DNA of 64,000 bases, from NCBI GenBank assembly GCA_903813345.2, contig CAIIXF020000005.1, positions 2,792,001 to 2,856,000 on the forward strand, written 5' to 3'. The position numbers and the translations under genes were made by a program. A model generated the notes under the pieces. The model worked only from the letters and a program-made list of their open reading frames with translations. It ran no database searches and was not told where the DNA came from. Positions within the stretch are counted from its first letter, which is position 1, and the number at the start of each line of letters is the position of its first letter. Origin of the DNA: Owenia fusiformis. Taxonomy: Eukaryota > Annelida > Polychaeta > Sabellida > Oweniidae. Positions 24,385 through 37,400 of this stretch are shown one piece after another.

Positions 24385-24815
24385 TAAATGTTCAGAATAG
24401 AATTTATCAAAATTAGACATGAATGAATTTCAATACTGGTCCGAATTAACTGACTTAGTTAGCATTGACATTGTCCTTCGTGACTTTGGTTGAAGATAAT
24501 GTGGGTCCTATTGTGTTTCAATTTTAGATTGTTACGGTGTATTACCATACACATGTTGGTTTTGTATGAAGTTTATTTTGGGCATTTTATAGACAAATGT
24601 TATCTATTTCTTGTTTGGATAACCATGGGTCAATTCAAATCGTGTTTTATTTATTTTCTTATGTCCAAGTCACTGCACTTTATACACGGGTCATGGGAGA
24701 TGTGCTTCAGACAGGCATTTAGTAGCCAACATTTACTGGTATATATTATATTAGTCAGCAATGACAATTTGAAATGATTTAACTACTGCTGATTTCATTG
24801 TAGGGTCGAATCACA

Positions 24816-27800
24816 ATGTTCGGGAGTGTGGTATCCACAATTACATTGTTTTGTGTCATATTGTACAATCCCGAAGGTGTCCAGGGACAAGAAGTTGAAA
24901 TCACATACAAAGAGCCACTAAGAAACCAAGCGTGAGTTGAACTGAGTTCCCTATACCCCATTATTATGTAATACTGTGTACACGCCGTGATATAACTTGA
25001 ATATATTTTGCAATATTTTATCAACGTTTAATGTTCCGTAGTTGTTTGTAGCATTTTATTCAGAACTGTTGAAAATGTTTCGTTATTGAGAACTAACCAG
25101 CCAATCAATGAAATGCAAACTAACTCGAGTACTGACCTATTTGTATGTAAATTATATAATCATGCACTAACCTACTAACACATGAATAAGGATGAAAAAG
25201 ATGGACGAATGATTGACATTGCATAAGAAATACTATTTTAATACATTTTACTACTGCATTTAAATCGGGCCCCAATTATCACCCACTTTCGTTATGATTC
25301 AGATAATGATAAAATGTGATCGAGTCATAATAAGTAAATAATGATAATTGACGTTTAATTTGTGATAATTGATGAAAATTATAATTGATATTGTAGAACC
25401 TACATAATTGTTGCTCCGAGACGCTTTAGACCAAATCAGGTGTTTAAAATATATGCCACACTCCTTAAGAGAGAATACGAGAACGTCCATATAACTGCCG
25501 CCATCAAAAATGTGGACCAACGTACTGAAATAGCCAGCGTAACTGTTAGGTTTGAGCGAATCGGTGGCAGAAACATCGAGATTAAGGTAAAAACTAGGTC
25601 ATCGGTGAATGTAATCGAGAAAAGTCATGATATTTGATATGAGATTTTGTCTTAAACCTTTGAAAGTGCAAATTCCCTTGTATTCATATGCCAATCCATA
25701 CGATATTTGGAGACTAACTAGAATAGAAATATGTCATCTGTTCATTTTATACGAAAAAATGTGTAAAACAACAATTTCCACTGCACAATATGAAAAAGCC
25801 TGTTACAAATTTATAAATCTCAAACATTATCAAACATTTACAGGCTATACAATCGGAAAACGGTTGCCAAACCTTTGGTTTAGTAGTATACAGTGTACTA
25901 TTTTTAGGTTCCAGAATATGTGGTTCCCGGCAACTATTCTCTTTATGTAGAAGGAAAGAACATAGAGGGCGTTGGAGGCGCGCTATTCCACAATGAAACG
26001 TCAATCCTTTTTGATACAAAACAGATGTCTGTGTTCATAGAAACGGATAAAGCTGTCTACAAGCAGATAAATAGAGGTACAATGATGATATAACCTTGGA
26101 AAATGATATAATGATACGGGAGATTCAATGCTATTCAACGTCAATTAATATTCCTACGGAAAGTTTAATACCAAGAGAAACTGATATAAGAAGAAATGAC
26201 AATTAATTTTATGGTGCTATTGGTTTGTCACAATTGGGCAGTCTGCATTTGAGCCAGATTTATTGTTATTGTTTAGCGCCTAAAGCCTTATTCGGCGGTC
26301 ATAAGGCAGCCGTAGCTCCGCAAAATAAATATAGAAAATTAAGATCGTACTGCTTATTCCTTTATTTTATGCTGCACTATATAGAGTAGCGAGCATAATA
26401 AAAATTCGACATACAGGGTGTCAAATAAGTCCTATCCCCCCTCTACAGCCAAAACCAAGATATTTGGTACCAAGTGTGATATATCATTGGAAAGGTCTTC
26501 CAAAGTTACGTTGATTAGCATATATCAGACACATGTCAATCAATCTCACACATTTTACATTGTATCAATTGAGGTGACCATAGGCCTAGAAACATGGCAA
26601 TTTGGCGTATTTGGCAGGATTTTAAGAATCGGGTATAAGAAAGGTCAAAGGACCAAAATATGACTTAATATGTACATGGCAATGAATTTAACCAATTTCT
26701 GGATAGGGTTAGATGTGTAGAAAAAAGAGGTGCAAGGAAAGTGGTGAAAACCTTTTTTAACAAGTGGAAAGCGAAAAAAACCTTTTTGACATATTTCTGA
26801 GGCCATATCCTTGTCATTTTGACGCAAAAAAACTGCTCAAAGGAGGGTACGTTAACTATAAAGGACATCAGAAAAATATAGGTAAATTTCATCCGAAATA
26901 CTTGAGAGTTGGTGAGTTAACATAACTTTTGATGATCTTTCCAATGGTATATCACACTAGGTACCGTCTATTAAGGTTTCGCTGTAGCGGGGGGAGGGCG
27001 GGACTTATTTGACACCCTGTATATATTTGAACAACCAGTACATTCAGTGAAACCCTAGAATTCCCTAATAAGGTTGTTATTCTACTTCTCTTACATTAAG
27101 TATTCTTTATATTTTTGTTAGTAAGATTCCGGGTGATCCCTGTTCTTCCCAACCTGATGCCCATACAAGGTACAATGGATATATTTGTAAGAGACCAGAA
27201 CGGATTTGTAGTTAGGAGGTGGCTTGCCCAAGCGGTTAATAATGGTAAACCATGATCTTAAATATGAAAAACAGTTGCATTGCATCGTATCTGATGAGGT
27301 CGATGCACTTGATAATGAAATTAAACTTTAATCAAATTTTATTATCTATAATACGTCGGAAAGAATCTGATAGACGAGTCCAACATGTACTGTACGTCAT
27401 AGCTCTCAAATTTGACTTTCTAACTAAAAATATGTCTAAATAAAAGTATGTTTCCCGGAGCTTCATTTTGTTTTAATTCATTGAAGTTTATGATCATGAG
27501 TATCTATTCACTTCGTAGGTATCGTAGAAAAGACCTTTGTGATTGGTCGATTTAACAAAAGATCTCCATGGAGTATCAACGTAGAGGCATTTGTGAGTAT
27601 ACAATTTTGGTTACATTATTGGAAAATATATCGTTAATTTTATGTGATAATAGGATAATTGGGGGAGGTAAGCATAAAAGTAGATAAGAACTTAAATGCT
27701 TTTTATTTTTAGGGACATACATACTCTAAAGACATAAATGGAGTATTTTTACGTAAGTAAACCGAATCGATTAAATTATGTTATTATTTTAAAATTCATC

Positions 27801-28467
27801 TCTGACGTTATTTTAATCCTCTGAAAAATGCAGCTTCATAGTATTCTTATCAAAACAACTTATACGTTTATAGTAATCGTATATTTATTTATATTTTATG
27901 ATATTTATTCATTGCAGTTGGAGACAGAATGTTGGTTAATGTAACTATGCCTAAGTTTATAAAACTAACTGATTTCGGTTTAGGTGGTTACGTGAAGGCT
28001 TAGTAAGTATAAGTACATAACAATATATTTATCTATAATATTACCAAAGAGCTGTTAATCAAAATTGATGTTAAATCATTTTATGCCACTTAAAGACTGT
28101 TAGAATCAGATTGTAACTATTATGTTTTGCCGTGAATGTACATGAATGTTTCCTTTGTTAATTATTTACTTTATAGGACTTATATCTCGATGTACCTTAA
28201 ATGTGTTCAAGAGACCACTAAACTTATTAAAAATAGATTAATCGATAATACATATTTTAATCCTGAAAGGATACTACACAAGTGCACGTTGATCAAATTG
28301 ATATTAATTTATATTCTTATAGTTGAATCGTGTGGAAACGTATTGTAATGCCAATTTATTTATTTGTCAGCTATTACACAAGTTGGATACCTGTGCAAGG
28401 CAATGGTACAATTGATATCGAGGTGGAAGGATATCCAAGTTCAAAGTTTAGCATTCCAATTAATTTT
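24816..28467 (+). CDS. Mcr-like: Gene B exons 1-8: signal peptide, MG1, MG2, start of MG3
   Basis: Exons: 24816-24931, 25397-25586, 25908-26076, 27122-27244, 27519-27592, 27713-27752, 27918-28002, 28371-28467. Exon 1 begins MFGSVVSTITLFCVIL and a probable cleavage follows VQG. Exon 2 reads TYIIVAPRRFRPNQVF, the MG1 'Y.VVAP..FRPG....' opening. Exon 3 ends in FIETDKAVYKQINRVRFRV, the MG2 'F.QTDKPIYKPGQTVKFRV' signature, split by the intron. 'LPNLMPIQGTMDIFVRDQNG' and 'GRFNKRSPWSINVEAFG' follow. Exon 7 is the piece that the left edge of the window cuts in gene A. Confidence 0.94.
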
Positions 28468-31400
28468 GTAAGTAATTTGCCAGTTGTTTAAAGTTCCCAT
28501 ATAAAGTTTAAATCACTTTGGTAGAACCACCAATGATACTGTCAAACACATGATAGTAGAATGTCAATTTTTAATTGCATTAAGAAATGAAATGTATGAA
28601 AATATTATAAATAGCATCTCTGTGCATCAGTCATGTGAACTCCTAAACAGTGAAGATGACATAATCCTAGAATTTCTCCTTGGAGGACGCTCCGATATTT
28701 TGCATACAATTGATGATGCCACATCAATAAAATTGCTTAACATATGTGCAACATACATCAATATGATGATGTACAGATTTACCAACACTTGTTTAGAATA
28801 ATACTGCACAGGTAGTACAGATCATCTACCTATATTTTTAAAAGAAAGTCACACATCTGTACATACTATGATACTATAAATAGTTTTCTTATTATAATTT
28901 CATTTTGATATAATGTAAATTGCTGCTTATTAATGTTGTAAATCTTCATAATGAAGGAAATAAATCAATACAATACATATCTTTTAATAAGCCACAATTC
29001 CTACTAATACATAGCATTTATCCTCGCATTTTTTGTCGCCGAAAAAATTAAGACTTCAGTTCATGATTAAGCTAGAAATGAACTCATCAGTGCATAAAAA
29101 TGGTTCCGAGGAAAATGCATTTCAAAATTTTAGTTCTCATAGAAACCAATGGTACAATGATATCTAATACATAATATATTCTTCCTTTTAACCTTGTTAG
29201 ACAATCAACATTGGTTTATTATTGAAGTCTAGCATATTTAGAAAAGATTGACATCGAAAAAAAATTTCATTTTGCTTCCTGAGTGAGTCATAATGACATC
29301 ACTAGTGTTGCAAAATATTTTTGATATGCTAAAACATTGAAGTGGCCCATTAAATATGGCATTTTATTATTGAAATAGTGTGTCCTTTGTTCCATCTTTG
29401 TATTGGTGTTAAATAGATTATATATATTATAATCTTTTTTTAAAATGCACTAAGAAATATTTGATGATTAAAAAATTTCAGTTATTATTATTAAAATTAT
29501 TTTTTTCAAAAATCTCTAGAATAACTTTTTAAGTCATAACAAATAGTAAATGAATGATTAAAAATATTTTCAAACTTTTGACGGGGACTTTAAGGGTCGA
29601 ATAAGGAACGATGAAAATATAAGTTATCATTTAAACATAGCCTACTATGCAGCCACGTTTTGTTTCAAAATGATTTAACGTGCTATATAACGTTATTGAA
29701 AATCAGAAATGGTTACATAAATATTCTTTTTCTAGTTTGAAGATGAACATCACTTTATGTTAACTATAAACGAGCTTAGAAGAGCGACTGGGGTTGTAGA
29801 TCTTTCTAACAAAGCGATCAAGGTGAAAGCGTGGGTGTACGACCGGAAGTTACACGAGATGCGATGGGGAGAGGCCACTACAGTTGTCTATGATGGAGGT
29901 CTTGAGCTAGCGTTCGTTGAAGATAAAGTTCGAACATTTAAGCCAAATATGCCATTTAAACTTCACGTGAGTAAAATTAGTTACACTAAATTGTAACAGA
30001 ATTTCCATTTGTATTCGAAGCGAAAATATTGAATGTTTGAACATACTAGGATCGTTTTTGGTTTTAACATATTTGAACTCACTTTCATGGAATATGTATC
30101 AAGTGCCGATTGCCATTCCCATAATATTGAACATGTTCGCCGACTTTAGCAGACTTTACCTATTTAGGTAGCTTTAAAGAGAAGGGATGGTATGCGCTCC
30201 ACAACTGCTATTGAGGGAAGTATTGAACTTGACGTGTCCTACGAAATTGAAGGCGGGGGTCTCAGGAGACAGGTTGAGCGTCTTCCTATAGCAGATGATA
30301 ACATTGTTGCCTATACACTGTATCCCGGGAGCGATGATAAGATGCTCACAATTAAGGTATATATCACTTTATGTGGCATTTACATTACAGAAATGTTCGA
30401 TCAATGTAGTAGCTTTTCAATTTGTAATGCATGGAACTTTTTTGTCCCACTCAGCTAGCGAATACTTAGAACTAACTAAATCAACTAAACAACGTTTCCT
30501 GAATTGAATGACTCAGTGTTGGAAAGAGAAAAAAGAAGGGCCTTTATATTCGATTGATTATACAGGGTGACCCAAAAAAATGCAACCCTCCATTTCTTCA
30601 ATATTTTTCTTAAGTGGAGATTAATTGCTCTGAACACAAGGACTTCATTCAATGTGGGATCCTCTGACAAAGTTTCAATAATCATAGTCTTATATTGATA
30701 GAGTTATGGTCGTTCCAAAATATGCTCCAAATGTCGTCCATTTCCAATGTTAGGTTTTCGAATGAATCACATTCCCTTCTTTCTGAACATGTAAACTCAA
30801 GAAATAATGTGTTCTAGGATCACAAATTCCAGATGAAGTGCTTCAAAGGCCCCTTCATTCTGTTAAATGCACAGTTTGGGCTGCCAATTTCCAAACATGA
30901 AATCATTAGCCCCTTTTGGTTTGAGGTTGATAATGGCAACACTGTTACTGTTAACACACAGCGCGATATTGGCGTTCCAAGGAAGTTCTAGGCAGTTCTA
31001 GAGTGACATAGAGGCTTCCTTCAATAGACAAGAACAGTGGTTCTAGAAGGATGGAGCTACTCCTCACACTTCTAATGATAGCATAGCCTGGCTCACTAGT
31101 CATTTCTATGAGAAGATTATCTCTCCTAGGACGGAAAACCCATGGTCATCCCACAGTCTTGATCTCAATGCCCCTGACTTCTATATATGGGGTTATTTAA
31201 AGGATAGTGGATGAAAATAACTCTAACGCAATTGCAGGACTCCAATAAGCAATGGCTGCAAAAATTTGAGCCACACCCATGGGGAAGAATGCATCCGTTT
31301 TATGAACAGTTTTCCTTGAACATTGCAAGTTTGTTTTCAGCGAAATTGACGACATCTGGAGCATATTTTGAAACAACCATAACTCTATCAATATATAAGA

Positions 31401-34400
31401 CTATGATTATTAAAACTTTGCCAGAGGATCCCACATTGAATGAAGTCCGTGTGTGCCAAATCTCAGAGCAATTTACCTCCATTTAAGAAAAATATTGAAG
31501 AAATGGAGGGTTGCATTTTTTTGGGTCACCCTGTATAATGCATTACATATTGCTACATATAATCTGCTTTAGGCTAGGTATCGTGGTGCAGGGGGCAATC
31601 TTCCTATACTCAGGATGACAGCATACCGAGTGTATTCCTTACATAACTACTATATCAATGTCCAGACGTCGACTCTGCATCCTAAGGTATGAACTATTAT
31701 CGTATGATCTGAAAGATGAAGCCCTCTGATTGGTCAGTTCTTGTGCTGTACCAATCTGTATTGCTACTGAGATTGTCCCCATTGTTCATCTCCGTAGCAA
31801 TACAGAAAATAATGGTACGGAGGGGACAATCTCAGAAGCAATACATAGAATACAGAATATTTTTTAAGGGATTATCTCCTAAGTAAAATGTATTCGCGCA
31901 TTGTCTCGATATTCTGTATTGGCGATCGACTTCGTTCCAATACAGAATTTCTCGAGCAGAATATTTCCTGTATTGCACTTCAACTCATTCAGTAACTTAT
32001 AATAAGATTTAATGTAATATAATATAAACTGATACCATACTTATATATTCTACTTAAAGGTGAATCGATATATGGTATTTACGATAAAAACAAATGCATA
32101 TGTGGACACCATATACTATCACGTAAGTAGCAAAGTTACATGTTTTCATCTTAAACATCCTGTCGTTATTCTCTGCATCGCTCCCATGACATGTGTCATT
32201 TGAGCCTTATTAAAGAGGGGTGTTGGAATACCACATGGTTCAGAGATATCAAATTATCAATAGAAATGTTATGAAGATACCCATCCTCCCTGAATACAAA
32301 ATAGCGGATTCATTTTTTTAAAAACGTTTCGATTAATATGATGTTAATTTCTGGCATGATATCATACAATGTTACCTTTTCAAACATTAATCAAGATGAA
32401 CTTCTTCAAGAGATGTCAAATTTAAAAGATTCCTCGGCCTCAATTGATGAGATAAAACCTATTGTAATCAAGAGAAGTAAAGATGAAGTTATTAATCCAT
32501 TATTATTTATTTACAACAAATCTTTAACTGATGGCTGTTTTCCTGACCTTCTTAAGCTTGCAAAAGTTATACCTTTATTTAAGAAAGGTAATAGAAATGT
32601 CTTTACGAATTATAGACCTGTATCTATTTTGTCAGTTTTTTCTAAACTTCTTGAAAAACTAGTTCATTAACGTCTTTATCAATTTATCGAAAATAATCAA
32701 ATCGTTTACTTACAACAATTTGGATTTAGAAAAGACTTCTCTACATATATGGCAATCTTAACTTTTGTTGAAAATATTAGAACAGCCTTAGAAAATGACG
32801 AGTATTCAATTGGACTTTTTCTTGATCTTTCAAAAGCCTTTGGCACGTTAAATCATGAAATATTGCTTAAAAAATTAGAATTTTATGGGATACGAGATAA
32901 GTCCTTCAATTTTTTCAATTCATATTTAGCCAATCGAAAACAAGTAGTCTTTTATAATGGAATTTCATCTGAAGTTACATCAATATCTCATGGAATACCC
33001 CAAGGATCGGTTCTAGGGCCACTCTTATTCATCTTATATATAAATGATATGTATTTGGCATCTCCCACTTTGAAATCAGTTTTATTTGCTGATGACACCA
33101 ACATTCTTGCACATAACTCTAATATTGACCTACTTGTTAATAACCTTAATCGAGAACTTTTATCCCTGGATGATTGGTTTAGATCAAATAAACTATCACT
33201 CAACTATGATAAAACCAAATGCATAATATTCACAAAGAAGAAAAAGCAAATTAATAAAAATGTGAATATAAAAATTAATATTATCAATATTGAAAGGGTA
33301 AAATCAATTAACTTTCTTGGTGTTCAAATTGATGAATATCTTGACTGGAAACAACATATTAAGAATCTTGAAACAAAATTATATTGTACAATTGGAATTC
33401 TATACAAATGCAGATATCTATTAAATGTCCCAAGTATGTTGGCAATCTACAACTCATTGATATACTCTTATCTCAACTATTGTATTATAATATGGGGCAG
33501 CAATTATAAAACTGCACTTGATAAAATTTTTAAAATTCAAAAAAGCTTTTTGAGATTGCTTGCTTTCAAAGATAGAAGAGCCCATACAGCTCCACTTTTT
33601 AAACAATTTAAAGTTTTGGATATTTACAATATCCACCTTTTTAACGTCGCCCAATTTGTATACAAATGGTACAACCGATTAACAGTGTTTCCACAACTTT
33701 TTGGTGATTTTTTCCAAATAAATGTTAACATTCACAATTATCATACTCGCCATTGTCAGGATCTACATGCTTTTGGATATTACACCAAAGTGGGATTTTT
33801 TTCTATTAAGATTCAAGGTCAATGGATATGGAACAGTATTGAAAGGCCAATAAGAGAAAGTTCTTCTTTGAATATTTTTAAGATAAGATGCAAAAAGTAT
33901 TTGATAGATAAAATTTCTTTAGATTAGACTCTATATCACCAAATATATCATTCTGGGTCTTAAAGGCATTTAATCACAATTAATCATTGCCAGCAGTATT
34001 TGTCCTAATATTATCATCATGCTATCATACTCTACTTCATTTTGACTGTCACTCCCCCCTGCTCCTACCCAACAACTGTTGATGTGCTCTTATTTATACT
34101 TATTTATTTATTTGCGCTATTATTGTATTCAATTTATGTTTATCAAGCAGTATATACACCTATTTAAGGTGTCCCTGTAAGTAATTTGTATTTTGATTTA
34201 TTGTTATATGAAGGAAATAAGAAATAAAAAAAAATAAATAAAAAATAGTGACTGCCATTGGCGGCAATAGTATAGATTATTTCCCGAGTGATCCTCTAAA
34301 ATGTACTATTTCCCAAGCCGCAGACCTATCAGGATTAGTGTTACATATTTGGTATAATATAATAATGCTTGTTATTTCACGTCATTTTGATACTCGTTAC

Positions 34401-37400
34401 ATCTTTCCATTTTCAACTAGAAATACAATCTATGAGAAGCTAATAAATTTCACGTTAAGATGAAGAAAGAAGTAAAGAATTGCTTTAACACATCGATTAA
34501 AACATCACATCGATTGTGGTATTTGTCTAAAACTAGATGTTTGAAATTCGAACACAATAAGTTTAAATTATCAATGAAGAAACGTAATTATGAGGTCATT
34601 TCTAAGCTCTGGGGTTTCCCTCCTCTTGCGCATTACTAGTATTAGTAGTATAACATGTATAAGCATTAATTATATTCTGCGACCATTAAATTTTATACAC
34701 ATGTACATGAATGGACTACCACCAGAAATAATATAATGCCATCATATGACTTAATAATTTTAGATTGTCTGCTCGGGTAACATCATCGTCTCTAACCAGT
34801 TACATATGACGTCATTATTGAAGACAATTTCGGTAGCAATATCTCGGGATATGATGCCAAGTGCCCGGATGGTGGTTTACTTTATTAAGAAGGGTGAAGT
34901 CGTGGCCGATTCGATGTCGTTTTACGTTGAAGGAACTGCCCTCCATGAGGTAAATCACAAAGCTCTTCTACTGTACTCGGTTCCATATTAGAATGTATGT
35001 TATAAAGCTGACGCCACCGTTTATATGGACAATAACTTGTCGAATAAGAAGTGTTAATTTGCATTTTCTAATTTACCACTTATCTTGGGTATGTTAAAGG
35101 TTGATGTTGCTATAAACTTCGGTAAAGACTTTGGCCCTTCCCATGTAGAAGTAATTGGACAAACTGATCCGGGAACTCTTGTCTCATTCAATGCGTTGAA
35201 TTATCATCTCTATACCATGGGTGCAAGGAACTTTATTACCGAGGAAGAGGTGGGTAGTATCCAACTTTCAGTGAGATATTTATTTTAGAATATTTTTAAT
35301 GAAGTATGCCCTTGCAGCAAGGGTTGATTTTTCAATTTTTGAGTCGTTGGAATAATTTCGGGTTAAACAGCCCTTGAAATTTTTACGAAAGTTTTCGAGT
35401 TTGTTAGTCTAGCTACAAGCCCTTGTTACACAAGTTGTTAGTAAAGTTGTGTAGATGGTCCAGGGTCTTGAAGCAAGACAACGAGTTTCTAAAAATATTT
35501 AATTTTATTTCCTTCAATAAATTGAGCATATTTTGACTGTTTGTCTTAAGATTCTTGATGAGTTGCTTACATATGACAGCCACACCAACATTAGTGCCAG
35601 TGTAAGTTGGTATGGTGACTACGGGGACAAGCAAACGAGGTTCTTCCAAACACAGTCATATGGCTCGGACGCCAACACGACGTTTGTTGTAAGTTAGTTG
35701 ATGTTTAATAAATTCATTAAGACATTTTTGAAATCGTTTAGAAATTCATTTTGTTATCGTGAAGATAATTCATTTGCAAAAGTTTCCTACGTACAGGGTT
35801 TCCCAGAAGTCATGAGAATTTTTTGAGATTCATTGTCAATATGCAAAATTACGTTGCCAAGCAAATGGGGACATTTCTTTTATAGTTGAGAATGTTTTGT
35901 ACAAATTGACAAAATGTGACATAAAAAATGGTTTTATTTTTCTGACAACTCCGGGGTTTGTGCCGACTTAGTATCCAAATGTCAATTAATCACCCTCAAA
36001 AAATCTCATAAGTTCTGGGACACCCAGTAAAATAATATATACTTAATGTTTGTTTGCTTGTTTTAATCAAAATGTTTGTTTCGTAATGGGACTTAATGTG
36101 GCAAGAAAAAATGAAGGATCAATGTAAATATCCAAAATTACTCAGTCTACCCTACCCATATAAGTGTTAGAGATACTAACTTTTCCTCCATATTTCAGTT
36201 TGCTGGATTACATGTGTTCACTGATGCAGATCTGACCACTGTGCCAAGTAAGATTATTAACCCAGAAATTGTACCGAATATCTACTTACTAATACGAACC
36301 ACCTTTTTTGTCACTCATTTTTAAGATTCAATTTCGATCGCATGTTTTAATTTGTTTAAGTACTCATGCCCCCTTTAAATGCTAGCCCTGGCACAGACAT
36401 TGTAGACATACATTTTCTCCTTATGCTCGTGAATGAAACGCTTGTAATGATGATTTGTACAAAATTTAAAACGGGTTAAAACATATTTTCCCTCTTATAG
36501 TCTTGTACTATATCTAGTGTTTGTGAATGTAACTCTAAATGCAACAATGTGCAGCCATGTTTGATTACTCTTGTTTGCAGGTGACTGTAACGCAACTAAT
36601 GGCTGGTTGACGTGCTATGACGGTAGTTGCTACAGAGTGGAGAAGAAATGCGATCAACAGGTCGATTGCAAAGATGGCGCTGATGAAAGTGGATGTAAGC
36701 CTAAACAATCAGTATCATTGAAAATACTTATTTTATACATCATATCGTTGACATATTTCCCCGTTGGATTTAGGTTACGTCAATGCCTTTATCATTACAA
36801 TATGTATTATATAATTTCTATGTAGGCATAATCAACAAGCCAGAGGGACGAAGATGGGAATTCCTCAGAGATTTTTACATGACAATTCCCTACTTTGAGA
36901 ACTATGAGGATCAGTCGTGGATGTGGCACACTGACTACACAAAGTAAGATATATTGTAAGGAACCTATCACATGACAGGGTCCATATTTAACTAATAACC
37001 GGATCTAAAGCTGTAGCCCAATGTTAGATTTCTACCAATATCCGTTATCTTTGATTAAGAAAAACTAGATCAGATTGATGCTTTCTACCTGATGTAGTTC
37101 ATTCCAACTACAGTCTTAAATTTGCATTTTAAGTATGTACATGCCTTTCCAGACCAAGTGGCAAGAGCTTTTCTCTGGTTGTCCCTCCATTACAGCCTGC
37201 GTTTTATGCAATATCTGCGCTCTCTGTAAGCAGGGAGAAGGGACTCGGAGTTGTACAGACACCATACCGGGTAGGGTTGTTTGACAATTATATCATCGTA
37301 TTATACACGTATACCAATTATTTAAATGGCTGGTTTTAATAATTGATTTTGAGTATTCCGCGCCTATAACCAAGTGTTCATTTATCCGATAATATTATCA

